NCBI GenBank assembly: GCA_029448655.1
Contig: JACCLO010000013.1
Span: 248,001 to 312,000 of the forward strand
Direction: 5' to 3'
DNA from: Wolfiporia cocos
Taxonomy: Eukaryota; Basidiomycota; Agaricomycetes; Polyporales; Phaeolaceae
Length of the DNA stretch: 64,000 nucleotides
How positions within the stretch are numbered: position 1 is the first letter of the stretch; every line of letters starts with the position of its first letter. Below are positions 30,375-42,357 of the stretch, in pieces. A program made the position numbers and the translations under genes. The notes below the pieces were generated by a model. The model made no database searches. It was not told the DNA's origin and was given only the letters and a program-made list of their open reading frames with translations.

Positions 30375-31841
30375 CCCAGCTCGGCATGTGCAACTTTGAC
30401 ATGCATTGTTCCTACATGCGTATGTTATTAATCAGGCCAGACTTGATTTCCAGTCCACTGTAAATGTGATCTTCAAGAGATTGGTGGCAAGGAGGTGAGA
30501 TGCTTACCGGAATATTCAATCTTCCTGAGAGTGATGCATTGCCAAAGGATTCTGCAGGTAATCAATGCCATCAAAACTGTTGGCCCTCAAAATCATCTAG
30601 CATGCATTACCTACTTTCCTATGTGATATGAGGTCACCAACGAGATGACAATGTGCTATGACTTCTTCACAAGCACAAGCTTGACACAGAATTTCAAAGT
30701 TGTTGAGTGACTGCTGCTGCTCAATCATTCCTATAAAGTTCATGGCAACTGCTATGACTTCTTCATAAGTGCCAGCATGACACAGAATTGCTCAAAGTCG
30801 TTGAGTGAGCTCAGAGCAGAAGATTCCTGTGCACACATACAAGGCAAAGGGGACTTGGTTGCATTGCTCATGACATGGTTGCCACATTGACCTATCTAGT
30901 CCTAATAGAGGCCTTTGGAATATTTGATAAGTGAATAATTACATGGGATTGATACATGCTGCAATATCTAAAAAGTAGCCAACCAGATGACCCTTGCAAT
31001 CTGCCTGCAATGAGCCTGCAATGAAGGGATCCCATGCCAATCCTGACGAAGCTGTGATTGAGCCAGGATGAGCCCAGGATCCAATTAGAATTCACTGATT
31101 CCGGGGCAATCCTAGACACACATAATCTGCAGCTTCATGCAGTGGTGTGGGCCGCATAGCTGAACTGCTGAGATAGCAGAGGTGCTGCCCCTGCTGTAGT
31201 ATGTGTAAGGAGGCCAAGTATGACCTTTATGGAAGGACAAGGTTTACCTGGATGGCTGCACACCATGCATCAAAACCAGCACATACACTCACCATATTGA
31301 ACATGATCTGCAGTCCACTCGGACATGTGCCTGGTGTGCTATTGGCAAGTGAGCACACATCCTCGGAATTCCGTGCATTTTGAAGGGGGAGTGGGTGAGG
31401 CGACTGTGAAGTCGAGCATGCCCCCTGCGGAAGTGTGAGTGCATGCTTAGAATGTGCCTTGCCAGGCAGGTGGTGAAGCAGATAAAGGAGAAACATCATC
31501 TGGGATGCAATGCAAGAATGGGGAATGCATGCACCTCTGCAGTCTGTATCTACAGACAGAAGTTATCTCCTTGTTATGGTAGAATTTCCGTCAGCTAAGT
31601 CAACTTGTACAAGTTTACTTAGCGGTTTGAGTAGTGCACTACTCCTTGACTCGCTCAACAGTGTCTTAGAGTCAAAGTGTCGAAATGTCTTTTTGCTGAG
31701 CCTGGAATTATCATCCGAAATGGCTGTAAATAGACACCTCTTTGTGTACCCTATACTTGGCAGCGCTGACCCACTTTATGAACGGTTTATGGCAACCAAA
31801 GTCTGCGCACGCATACTCACCGGTAGTGTATGTGCAAGCAA
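30375..31841. other. No gene recognised; short direct repeat
   Basis: A segment starting tgctatgacttcttca at about 30655 recurs about 97 bp later with 80-90% similarity, an old tandem duplication. The rest has no convincing frame. The open stretch 31510-31845 on the plus strand has no motif. Confidence 0.35.
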
Positions 31842-32460
31842 CTAAATATTAGAAACCCTTCTATCTATGAATATACATAAGCACAATGCCTGATTGAGAT
31901 GCCGCCCATTTACCTTCCTCTGATAACCTACAACTGTAAGTGAAGCATTGAATTTGGGGTAACCGAGTATATCTTGATTGTGAGAGCCTAGCCAAGGTAT
32001 ATCAACATGCATGATCAGCAGACAAATAAGTTGGTTCACACCAAGAACCCTTGCATCATTATCTTTTTGTACCTTAACCCACCGGTCATGCACGGTGCAT
32101 CCCTCATGCAGTGCGTGATCAAACGGCTCGCGCTTCTTCAGATATGCGCGACGCTCTGACCGCAGTGCTTTCAGTGTTTGTCCGGGCACGAGATGCGCAT
32201 GGAGTGGGTTTTGCTTTTCCATAGCTGTGCGCATCGCATCACTCTGAAGGTTTGGTAGAATACTTCTGTATTCGTTTTTGAGCAGTCCTTGTGTCATGCT
32301 GTGAAGTGGCATGAACCGCATGCCACTTGCAGAACGAATCAAATAAAGGTACAGGATCCCAGCATGCTGTTTCCTCAGAACAGCACGGATACTCACAATC
32401 GTCACGTACTAGACACGTTCTCGACATTTTTGACGCCCACTGCTTTGTCAGACAGTCCAA
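31842..32460 (-). pseudogene. Candidate spliced gene fragment, unknown product
   Basis: On the minus strand a segment ending at about 32397 encodes DCLTKQWASKMSRTCLVRDD and runs into a GTGAGT donor. After about 70 bp a second open part (about 32328-32050) encodes a charged peptide, FMPLHSMTQGLLKNEYRSIL and on to HDRWVKVQKDNDARVL. Composition and the donor look like real host exons. I do not recognise the family, and I see neither a start nor a proper end, so it is probably a relic. Confidence 0.3.
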
Positions 32461-33689
32461 GGGACGACCATCGTCCTTCCTCGAGAGAGGCTAATACATG
32501 CGCCCAACAGTCAGGCATCGCTGATTATTAAGAGCATCCGGCCAAGCCTCGCAAAATGATCTTTGTAGAGTTGCATTCCAGGGAATCAATGAAGCTGTTC
32601 GCTGTGACTAACTAGCTGTGTTTGCGTTGGGTCTGTGGCAGGCTCTGGGGTAGGTGGGGTGTCTCTACTGGCTATTGGTCATCAGGCGCCACTAGTCGCA
32701 CACAGCCACGAACCGTAAGCAGGAACAGGTTGTCCATTCCTTCGATTGGCGCCAGTCGGCGTACCTAGCAAGGTCGAGGGAATGCAGCTATCGGTACACG
32801 CCGGTAGGCACGAGCATTGTCAAGAGGCAAAGCCTGCGTCCGCGCTGCCATTACGCAGTGCTTGGGAGTGCTCGAGCTACTATCGATAATGAAGGAGCTG
32901 ACTTCTATGGTGAGACACTTAGTCACCGCCTATTATGTACAGCGGCCAATTCGACGGGCGATTGGCCATCGGGCGCTAATGTTACCGGAACACATGCTAT
33001 GAATCAATACAGAGTGAAACAAGTGTATGTTGGAATATGGGTTTGCCGAGGACGAGCTTGGGCGTGCCTGATCGTTGCACGCACATGTCGGGAGCCGGAG
33101 ATCGTATAGCCGGAGATCATGATTGCTCGATTTTCTGTACCGTACCTCACGCGATTGCCCTACGGGCATCGTCACGCCTGTGGACAAACGCGCTAGTTGA
33201 ACCGATGTTTTGATTGCTCTGATAGTGTAGCGAGTGATGAAAAAGCTGGCCTAGAGCTCATCCTCCTGTGCTCACCCTTCAAGCTTCAGTCATTAGTAGT
33301 GACTCGGAGGTCGAAGATGGCCCACCGCCAGTGCCGTCTGTGATTTCCGAGGAAGAATGCATATCGCAACGGCCTTTTAGCCCAGCTTAAAGTGAAGCAA
33401 TTTAGCTCGAGACGTTACACTTCGCACAGGCGTGTGCCGGAGACTGTCGCGCGCCAATTTGAGCTGTAGTTACCTCATTTGTACATTTCACGTGCTTCAC
33501 TTTCCATAACAGGCGTTCATCACGTGGTGCGGCCAATTTTACTCATTCAGTTTTGAGTTTTATGTAAAAGAAAGGGTTTAGCAGAGTTGTTCCTCTACCT
33601 AAAAGGAGTCGATTGGCTAGAAATTGAAGGGATCGTGCACGTGCTATTTCCGTTGTACAAAAGTAGCGGTGACCAGTGTTGCCGAAGTT
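32461..33689. other. No gene recognised
   Basis: Only short frames without motifs, and no repeat boundaries that I could define. Confidence 0.35.
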
Positions 33690-33830
33690 CAGTTCAGAAC
33701 CAAGGTTCAGAACCTGAACCACCCGAACCGAACCTAGGTTCAGGTTCAGTCCAGGTCCGGTTCAGGGTAGGATGTCAAGGTTCGGTTCTTGGTTCAGGGG
33801 ACTGGACTGAACCTTTCACTTTCGCAGGTC
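33690..33830. repeat. Degenerate GGTTCAG/CTGAACC repeat, possible half of a hAT-like MITE
   Basis: The heptamer-like word ggttcag and its complement recur about a dozen times in both orientations. The left edge, CAGTGTTGCCGAAGTTCAG at 33676, resembles a hAT-type terminus followed by subterminal repeats. No matching right end or 8-bp target duplication was found, so it may be truncated. Confidence 0.4.
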
Positions 33831-34056
33831 CCCCGAGGTCCTCCCCGGACAATGTCTGCTGCGAGTCCAGGCGGGCCCAGTCGGCCTGCCCATTGCGAGC
33901 AGCGCAGCGCGCACTTACCAATCCGCGAATGCCTCAGACACGGGCGCTTATGCGATCGAGCTGAGTAAATATAAGGCGCACAACCCCGTCACGTCGAGCT
34001 CGCGCAAGAAGTGGAGAAGAATATATCATATATCCTAAAAATAAAATGCACGAGCG

Positions 34057-34064
34057 TATAAAAG
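34057..34064 (+). promoter_or_regulatory. TATA box of the intact MDR gene
   Basis: TATAAAAG lies 66 bp before the ATG at 34130. A pyrimidine-rich tract (cctctcccgtcgctgtgcc) follows, as often seen at fungal transcript starts. Confidence 0.6.
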
Positions 34065-34129
34065 GCTCCTCTCCCGTCGCTGTGCCTCGCATCCATCACC
34101 CATTAACTTGATTCACTAGCACCGCAGCA

Positions 34130-35966
34130 ATGGCCCCAGTAAAGAACGGCCGTCTTGTCTTCAACGAGATCCCCACGGGTGCGTGGACCTGCCGGAGTGT
34201 GCGGACGTGTGACCGACGCGCGCGCAGGGCTGCCCGAGCCGGGCAAGACGACGGTGTACGACGAATCGCAGACGATCGACCTCGAGAGCGTCCCGCTGAA
34301 CGGCGGCATCCTCGTCAAGACCCTCGTGCTCTCCATCGACCCGTACCTCCGCGGCCGCATGCGCGACGCGAGCATCAAGAACTACTCGGTGCGTCTCGCG
34401 CTCACCAGCGGAACCTCTGCTGACACCGCGCTTGTGTAGCCCGCTTTCACCATTGGCGAGCCGTGAGTCGCACTGACATCGTGCTTTATTGCGTGCTTAC
34501 GGATGTCTGACGTTCAGCCTGAACAACTATGGCGTCGGCCTCGTCCTCCGCTCGGAGCATGCCTCTTTCAAGGCCGGCGACCATGTCTATGGCACGCACC
34601 GTACGTCATTCTCTCAATAACCTTCTTCCCGCTTATAACCTTCTCCTCCCTCCCTTCTATTCTGCTACGAATCCCAACCTTCGCCGATCGGCCCCGCGAT
34701 CGATATCCGACTTCCAATTCGACGGCAATCCCACCCTGCCGCGCGCCCGATCGCCAACCTAAACTAAACCGAAAACCCAAACGGGCACCATTCCATTCCT
34801 GCGCCACTCACTCGGCGCTGCACGTGTCGCGCTGGGCGCATATGCCTGGAACTGTGATTGTTTTGCGTGCGCCACTGCGTCTCGCGCATGCACCACGCGG
34901 TCGGCGCGCGCAGCCTTCCAGCAATACTTCGTCGCGGCGCCCGCGGACGCGGAGAAGCTCACCGTGCTCAAGAACGAGGAGGGCCTCCCGTGGAGCGTGT
35001 ACGTCGGCGTGTGCGGCATGCCCGGTGCGTGTTCCCTCTTCTGCTTCCCATCGCTGGCCTCGTCCGTGTTTACTGACCCGCCCCGCCCCGCTCCGTACAC
35101 AGGTCAGACCGCGCACCATGCCTGGCGCGAGTACTCGCAGGCTAAGCCCGTACGCCCACTTTCTTCCTCCATGCGCTCACCACGCGCCGCTGACGACGTA
35201 TGCAGGGTGAGACCGTCTTCGTCACCGCAGGCGCAGGCCCCGTCGGCGCGTAAGTACCCGTCCTCGTCTCCCCCTCTCCCCTCCCTGCCCTCGATTTCCC
35301 GCCTGGACAGATGCTGACCCTGCGCAGGACGGTCATCCAGATCGCGAAGCAGCAGGGCCTGAAGGTGATTGCGTCCGCGGGGAGCGAGGAAAAGGTCGCG
35401 TTCATCAAGAGCCTCGGTGCAGACGTCGCGTTCAACTACAAGACGGAGCGCACGCGGGACGTGCTCGCGCGCGCGGGGCCAATCGACATGTGCGTGTGCG
35501 CGCTTTGCGTTCGTGCAGCGGGCTGATGTGTGCGCGGCAGATACTGGGACAACGTCGGCGGGGAGACGCTCGAGGCCGCGATCCAGGCGGCGTCGGTCGG
35601 CGCGCGATTCATCGTGCGTCTTTCCCTTCGTGATACCCCCGAGCGCTGACGCGGACTTCTGATTTCGATTTCCTTTCGTAGGAATGCGGCATGATCAGCG
35701 CGTACAACGGCGAGGAGCCGTACTTCGTGAAGAACCTGCCGCTGATCGTGGGCAAGCAGCTCAAGCTCAGTGGGTTCATCGTCATGTGGCTGCACGAGAA
35801 GCACCTCGCGCACTTCTACGAAACACTCCCGCTGCTGGTGAAGGAGGGGAAGATCAAGTACACCGAGGACGCCACACACGGGCTCGAGCGGGCGGGCCAC
35901 GCGATCGTTGACGTGCAGACCGGGCGGAATAAGGGAAAGAGCGTCATCATTGTGTCAGAGGAGTGA
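34130..35966 (+). CDS. NADPH-dependent alkenal/double-bond reductase (MDR family), unit A, intact
   Basis: Ten exons can be joined with GT-AG introns: 34130-34178, 34228-34388, 34440-34462, 34518-34600, 34914-35024, 35103-35149, 35206-35249, 35328-35489, 35541-35613, 35682-35966. They total 1038 nt (345 aa), and every junction keeps frame. SIDPYLRGRM (52-61) is the signature of the zinc-free LTB4 12-hydroxydehydrogenase/2-alkenal reductase group. AGAGPVGA (166-173) is the Rossmann nucleotide loop, and YWDNVGGE begins at 228. Such cytosolic enzymes reduce alpha,beta-unsaturated aldehydes and ketones with NADPH. The true substrate is unknown. It heads a tandem array in which the later copies are broken. 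Confidence 0.9.
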
Positions 35967-37283
35967 GTGGTACGTTGTTGGTTGCGGGGACGCGATTGAT
36001 GCGTGTGTGTTTGTTCACGCAGTGCTGGGCCTGCGAGGTTGTAGTTGCCCGTTGTATGCGACGCCGCTTTGCGTCGGTGGCGTTCAATTAGAGGTAGTGT
36101 TCTTCGTTAGCTCTACATCGTGTAAAACAGCTTCCTGCAGCAATCTCATCGATGTCACGCTCTCTCTTCTGCTCGGTGTACTGCGCTGTTCGGCTCTCCC
36201 CTCCCCTAGCGCACTGCGCGGTCCAGGCGTTCGGAGGACTAACAGAATAGTGTGGCGTCCTGATCTCAGGTACCGTCGCTGGTTGGACAAGGCCGCTTCT
36301 GTGTGCGCTTTGAGGCGAGCACGCGCTCGTCCTAGGATCGTGCGGTATTGTCGCGTGCCGGCGCTTACACATCACGCACTGACACTAATCAGCCAAGTCT
36401 TTCCCTTAGATCCTGGTGATTCAAGTACAGTCTTCCGATGCTGTCACTCGCCAAGATATAGCAACATATGACGCCATCCTTCCAGGTACACCTCCGTGGC
36501 CATCCATTTCGCCATGGCAGCAGCTTCGTCGGCCATTGACATCTGCAAACGCGAATGGCGGACAGCCCGCCTTTCACGCGTTGAGCCATGCGCACAATTG
36601 ACGAGCCTCCGATGTGTTTGACAGACTGCTATTCGTCTGTCATGACGGTTGCCAACAGATCCCTCCGTGAGGGAAGGACACATCCCACGACACCACCGCC
36701 ATTCGAGCGAGTATCCACCTGGATTTGAGGCACAACCGCAGCCACCTTCCACAGACACCGGGAGTCCTTATCAGTTTGCTTGAACCTTCTCTATCGCTCA
36801 CTTCTGTGGGAATTGCAAGCCGAAAGAAGTTCTCTTTTGCATAAAACTGAATCTAGATCTTAAAATGGCTCACGCTCCGACAAAAAGTGGCCGGGAGCGC
36901 TCTGGACATCGGATACTGATGCGCGCTCAATCCATGAAATACAATTCGCATACTGTTATTTGATTTTCGCGATTGCTGGCTACGAAGCTTCATCATACAC
37001 CTTCAGGAAGCAGCTGGGAACACTAGACGGGAGACGTCTCACTATGAATGTCATTTCTGTCTGGCTAGATTATCGTTACCTAAGGGACATCCAAGGAGCC
37101 CTTCTGATTATTTCTTAATCTAGATTCGAATTTGGAATATGCGACTATTTCAGGGCTGTAAGCATCTTCAGGTGTCTTCAGTGTCATGGCTGGTGTCCAA
37201 GACCCTGACCTTTGGATTCCAGACACCGATTCTCTCCTGCTATTGTATGCGCATGAGGCTCGTCCCAGGTGTTCAGGAGAGCA
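35967..37283. other. Intergenic DNA shared by units A, B and C
   Basis: No gene seen. Blocks such as gatgctgtcactcgccaag (near 36437) recur in unit B (near 42717), showing the spacer was duplicated with the genes. Confidence 0.5.
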
Positions 37284-37290
37284 TATATAG
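37284..37290 (+). promoter_or_regulatory. TATA box of the DUF6533 gene, unit A
   Basis: TATATAG, 68 bp before the ATG at 37358. The block gcatatata followed by tcggtggg is kept in unit B (near 43568) and unit C (near 51000), supporting a conserved promoter. Confidence 0.55.
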
Positions 37291-37357
37291 ATCGGTGGGC
37301 TGACTACCATCTTCAGACCATCCTAACCTCTATATAGCACCTACAGCTAAGGATTTC

Positions 37358-39090
37358 ATGTCTTCCAAGGGATCTACGGCTCTGCAGGAATATGCTCAGC
37401 TGTGAGTATCATATCAACTACAGCCGTCCGGGGAAATCATGTGCACACGTCAATTCTCAGTACTGCGTCGGCGTACATGTACTCCAGCATTGCGGGTGAG
37501 TTTTCCAATTGACCATTGCTACAATTATGCATGTGATAATTGCGGGATACATAGCACTCCTCATATACGATTATTTCCTCACCCTCGGAAGAGAGATCAA
37601 CACCATATGGGAAGGGCGCAGTTTGCGATCTGTTATCTTCTTTGCCGCTCGTTTCGTTTCATTTTGTATCGTCGTTTTGTATCTTGTGTCATTGGGAACC
37701 TTTCCAATTCAAGCGGTACGTTGCCTTTAACATTTTCGTCCTTGTGCAAGACAGTCTGACCGCTTCATAATTCGTGATTTAGAGGTATCTATGCACATTT
37801 AGATTTCAATGAATGAGGCTATTTTCCCGTTCCCATAACAGCGAGCCACTCAACATATTCTCATCGGGTGTGGGCATTGCTTCTATTCTATTGTGGGCAG
37901 GTGAGTTCCCGAGATATTGGGTATTACGTATACAACCATACACGTACCGAATATTTAGTGTTCTCTGCGTTGAGAATATATGCCGTATGCAATCGGAGCT
38001 ATATATGGGCAACGGTGACATTGATATTAGGACTGCTACCGATGGTCTACGAATTGGTGAAGTTTGGCCTTTGCCAGATTAATACTGATATACTAAATTG
38101 AAAATGTGCAGGCTGTAGATGCCTCTACAATTATGGTTTCCATGGAGGACTATTTGGTACAAGAATCAAGTTTGTCTCTCAGGACGATACTTGCGTACGT
38201 GTACTGTCTTAATTTCCAAAGGAGGTTGCAACTCATGATTGTGCGTAGATGTGAGCAGCTAGTACAGTACAGCGCTCGATCAAATGTTTAATCTCTTGTC
38301 CCCTGCAGGGAACTGCCTTGGAACTGCGGGAGGGATGGTATCGGACATAATCGTAGCATTCTGGACGTGGCGAAGAGTCCGCGCAATTGATCCTTTCGTG
38401 ATCCAGTACGGCACGGGTCGCTCAGTATCACTGATATTGCTTAGAGACGGTGAGTTTATGACATCCTTTCCTTGTAGCAGTGTGTTGTTTAGCACACTTT
38501 TGCTCCGTTGTCTATCAGGAACTCTGTATGCAATGTGAGCTTGCTCTATACTTGCATATTTCAAAGTCATGATTGCTGTAGGATACTCTTGGCAATGAAC
38601 ACGGTAAATCGTTTTATATGGGTGCTCAAGGTATGTCTTCTGACGCGTCGAAGTCCGTTTTGTACGTCGACTAATAGATGTGATCCCGCGATAGTCTTAT
38701 GTCTACTTCACCCACATATCAATCTCGTTGGTAGTCTTCTTACATTTTTTGATTGTGACGCTGACGTACAAAAGTATCACGCCCATTTTTATATATCGCA
38801 CTATGTTGAATCTGCGCGAGTGCTGCTTCAATCCAGATGACCCCTCTGGCATAGTGTCAGCAACCAGGTCGAGAGAATGCACGACGTTGCGCTTCCAATC
38901 ACAACTTGAGTCGCGTCCCGATATGCAGACTATGGAGAACGTGGATAGTGCTCAGGTCACGGACGCTCAGGCGTTCAGCTTGGCCAACAAAGACAATCGG
39001 GATGGAACAATTGATGTTGAGAGAAGTGATGGAGACCTGGAGGATGACATTGACCTAGACTCCGAGAGTTTGGGAGATGATGGGATCTAA
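37358..39090 (+). CDS. DUF6533 multi-pass membrane protein, unit A
   Basis: Exons: 37358-37401, 37461-37495, 37555-37715, micro-exon 37783-37784, 37842-37900, 37959-38056, 38112-38194, micro-exon 38249-38250, 38309-38449, 38519-38534, 38582-38630, 38695-39090. Total 1086 nt, 361 aa. ALLIYDYFLTLGREINTIWE is the DUF6533 signature. About seven hydrophobic helices follow (VIFFAARFVSFCIVVLYLV, VFSALRIYAVC, MVSDIIVAFW, VVFLHFLIVTLTY), then MLNLRECC and an acidic cytosolic-type tail. Without the two 2-nt exons the frame breaks. The family has no known function; a membrane receptor or sensor is sometimes supposed. It may be co-inherited with the reductase gene as a unit. Confidence 0.78.
37783..37784 (+). 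other. Candidate 2-nt micro-exon 1 (AG)
   Basis: The sequence reads tttag|AG|gtatct between two introns of 67 and 57 bp. It joins GCG and C GAG so that the frame reads A-S-E. Equivalent dinucleotides stand at 44067-44068 (unit B), 51483-51484 (unit C) and 55686-55687 (unit D, GA). Confidence 0.6.
38249..38250 (+). other. Candidate 2-nt micro-exon 2 (AT)
   Basis: The sequence reads gcgtag|AT|gtgagc between introns of 54 and 58 bp. It restores the frame between exon 6 (ends GC) and exon 7 (starts GG AAC). Equivalent AT dinucleotides stand at 44524-44525 (unit B) and 56149-56150 (unit D). Confidence 0.6.
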
Positions 39091-39734
39091 TTCTTGACAT
39101 TGTGAGTATGCAGCACTGAGCAGGTTATGCGATGAACAGAATTCTTATCTGACAGTCCTTACTTTGAGCTTGGTTATCACTACTATCAAGAAGCTTCCGC
39201 TCGGCCGTCGTCAATTCGCATCTAATGCGGCAGCGTGTCTCTGCAATATCATTTGTATCACGGTGTGAGCAGCACCTGCATTGTTGCGCACGTGCGCCAA
39301 GATATGCTTGTAATTGTTTCGTCAAAAATGTATTGGATGTTCATATACCCTCACTTAGAGCGTACAGTAATATCAGGGGAATGAACATCAAGGAAAATCT
39401 CCCTTAACATAACTTGACGCATCTCTGATTTCGGGCTGATTATCAGTAACCTGGAAAACATAGACGTTTTAAAATCTGGTCCTGTCGCATTAGGGGAAGT
39501 CAACAAAGGAGGTTCTTCCCTGCTTTCTTTCGTTCGCTTCTGCTTCTTAGGCATAACGCAGTAATCATCACGATACCCCACTCGTTCTGTCCCATGCCTA
39601 GATTTATGGGGGATCTCAACCTTCACGCAACGTTCCCATTCGCAGACAGGACATCAACTTGAAGGCTTGGACTACAGTATTGTTCAAATCTCAATCCACA
39701 GCAGCGTTCAGTTGCTGACACCATGCTTCTGTAG

Positions 39735-41566
39735 CCCCTTTTCATCATTGGCGATCAGTGGGTCGCACTGACATCGATTAAGACTGATGCAATCTGGGGT
39801 CTGGAGCTGTTGCGATGGCGAGCAGCGGCCGCACGGAGGTCCGAGCATGCAAGCTAGCGGGTAGTAAGTTTCGCTAGAAGTGTATATAAGCGGAGCACGA
39901 GCAGAGTGACTCGTCGCCAGTTTGTTAACCCACTTACGTTCACTATCCTATACCGGGAATTTGCACCTGCGGCCACCACACATACTTCATTGCGTGCTTA
40001 CGGACGTCTGACGTAGTCTAAACAACTACGTACGGCGTCGGTCTCGTCCTCCGCTCCAAGCACACGTCTTTCAAGCGGGCGACCATGTCTACGGCGCGCA
40101 CCGTACGTCATCCTCTCAATGGCTTTCTTCCCGCTAACCTTCCTTGCGTACCCCCAACGTTAACGTTCGCCGATCGAGGACGCGATCGACATCCAACATC
40201 AAATTCGGCGCCAATCCAACACTATCGCGCGTCCGATCGCTGAACTCAAACGAAACTCAAACGCGATGCCACCATTCCACTCTTACACCATTCTGCCCGG
40301 CACGTTTTTCATTCTGAGTCTTACATGCATGCCTGGGATTTTATCTGTGCGTCGCCGCGTCTCGCACCACGCATACGCGCCATTGACGACGTGGGCGGAT
40401 GCGTGCAGCCTCTCAGCAATACTTCGTCGCGGTGATCGCGCTGCCCGCGGACACGGAAGCTCACCGTGCTGAAGAACGAGGAGGGCCTCCAGTGGAGCGT
40501 GTACGTCGATGTGTGCAACATGACGGGTGCGTGTTCCCTACGCAGCCATCGACGCCTCCCCAGCGCTGGCTTGAGCATGTTGCTCGCCTTGGCTTGGCAG
40601 CCGCCGACCGAGGCCAGTGCGCCGGGCCCGGCTGCGCGTCGCCGCCCACGTCCCGTCGTGTAGCCCGCGTCGCGATTCAGCCTCTTTCCGTCTCACTTTC
40701 CGCACTCGCGTTCGCTGACCCGCCCCTCCCCGTACATAGGCTAGACCGCGCATCATGCCTGGCACAAGTACTCGCAGGCTAAGCCTGTATATCCCTCCCC
40801 TCTCCTGTACTCACCACGCGCCGCTGACGACGCACGCAGGGCGAGTCCGTCTTCGTCACCGCAGGCGCAGGCCCCGTCGGCGCGTAAGTACCCACCCCCC
40901 TCCTGTACACCGCGCCCCGTCCTGTCCTGTCCTTGTCTCCCCCTCCTCTGTCCCCCATCCCGCCATCGCTTTCCGCCCAGACAGATCCTAACGGAAAAGG
41001 TCGCGTTGATCAAGAGCCTCGGCGCGGACGTCGCGTTCAACTACAAGACAGAGCGCACACGGGACGCGCTCGCGGGCGCGGGGCCATTCGACATGTGCGT
41101 TCGCGCATTTTGCGTGCTCGTGGGCAGGGCTGATAAGTGCGCGGAAGATACTGGACAAAATCGGCGGGGAGATGCTCGACGCGGCGTCGGTCGGCACGCA
41201 GTTCATCGTGCGTCCCTCCCCTCTCGCTATCCCGCTCGAGCACTGGAAGTTATGTCCTCCCCCTCCTCCTCCGTCCCGCAGGAATGCAGCATGGTCAGTG
41301 CGTACAACGGCAAGGAGCCCTACCACGTGAAGAACCTGCTGCTCATCGTGGGCAAGCAGCTCAAGATCAGCGGGTTCATCGTCATGTGGCTGCACGAGAG
41401 CCACCTCGCGCACTTCTACGAGACGTTCTCGCGGCTGGTGAAGGAGGGAAAGATCAAGTACACCGAGGACGCCACGCGCGGGCTTGAGCGCGCGGGTCAT
41501 GCGATCGTGGACGTGCAGATGGGGAGGAATACGGGGAAGAGCGTCATGATTGTGTCGGAGGAGTGA
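39735..41566 (+). pseudogene. MDR reductase pseudogene, unit B
   Basis: Equivalent to exons 3-10 of the intact gene. Exons 1-2 are absent because the duplication began at exon 3. The exon 4 start is garbled (acgtag then tctaaacaactacg). Exon 8 has lost its first 60 or so bases, so gccccgtcggcgcgtaagt is followed by an exon that begins near acggaaaaggtcgcg. The last exon (41282-41566, from ECSMVSAYNGKEP to the stop) is intact and well conserved, so decay is fairly recent. No functional enzyme can be made. Confidence 0.85.
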
Positions 41567-41709
41567 GTCGCGCGTTGTTCTTGTTGTTGGTTGCAGGGAT
41601 GCGGTTGATGCATGTGTGATTGTTCACGCAGTGCTTGGCCGGCGAGGTTGTACTTGACCGTTGGATGCTCATTCGACGGCGTTCAATAAGAGGCAGTGTG
41701 TCCTGTGTT

Positions 41710-42349
41710 TAGTGATGTGCCAGGCCCGGCCCGGCTCAAAAGCCCCGGCTTTGGCCCGGCTTTGAACGGCCTTGGCTTTTCAAAACCTCAGGCCGGGCCC
41801 CCATTGACGGCCCACGGCTTGGCCCGGCCCGGCCTGGGGCTTGCCCGGGGCCTGGCACTGTGAGGATGATCATCATTGTAGCCACACAAACTCATAACGT
41901 ACCTTCTCCAACTATCTTCTGACAAAGCCAAGCTCCAGTATCTTCAATAATTAGTGAATTATAGTGTGAAATCATCATTTCACCGGCACGGTGCTCTGTG
42001 GCGCGCCTTCCAAATGGGGCATCGTATAGGCGCCCAAAAGTGAGCGACAGGCTTCAGCACCAAGAATTCAATCCATGGGACTATCCTCTTGCTTGAATTT
42101 AAAAATATAGACATACTACATTGGAATATGGCATACTGCTACTATATATATCCTTATATCATAGTTACTAGACACATTATCTGTTAGAGCTTTCAGGCCC
42201 GGGGCTCACGGCTTGGCCTGGCCCGGCTTGAGACACAAGCCGGGCCCTGGGCCGTCTCAAGCCGTGGTGTAGGGCCCGGCCTGGCCCGGCCCAAGTAGGG
42301 CTTGGCCCGGCCCGGCCTATGGCCCAAAGCCGGGCCTGGCACATCACTA
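41710..42349. mobile_element. GC-rich hAT-type MITE, 640 bp, 8-bp target duplication
   Basis: Both ends read TAGTGATGTGCCAGG inward, and the inverted match runs to 21 bp. CCTGTGTT is duplicated at 41702-41709 and 42350-42357. The outer parts are packed with gcccggc-type words in both orientations, probably transposase-binding repeats. The middle is AT-rich and has no ORF. Units A and C lack it at the matching position, which supports the boundaries. Confidence 0.85.
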
Positions 42350-42357
42350 CCTGTGTT

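Larger units (their letters stand above)
34440..39734 (+). repeat. Segmental duplication unit A
   Basis: From MDR exon 3 through the DUF6533 gene and about 640 bp beyond it, this stretch is repeated in units B and C. The junction with B is at 39734/39735, where DNA from beyond the DUF6533 gene runs straight into an MDR exon 3 acceptor (cttctgtag). So the repeated unit starts at exon 3 and not at the gene start. Confidence 0.8.
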
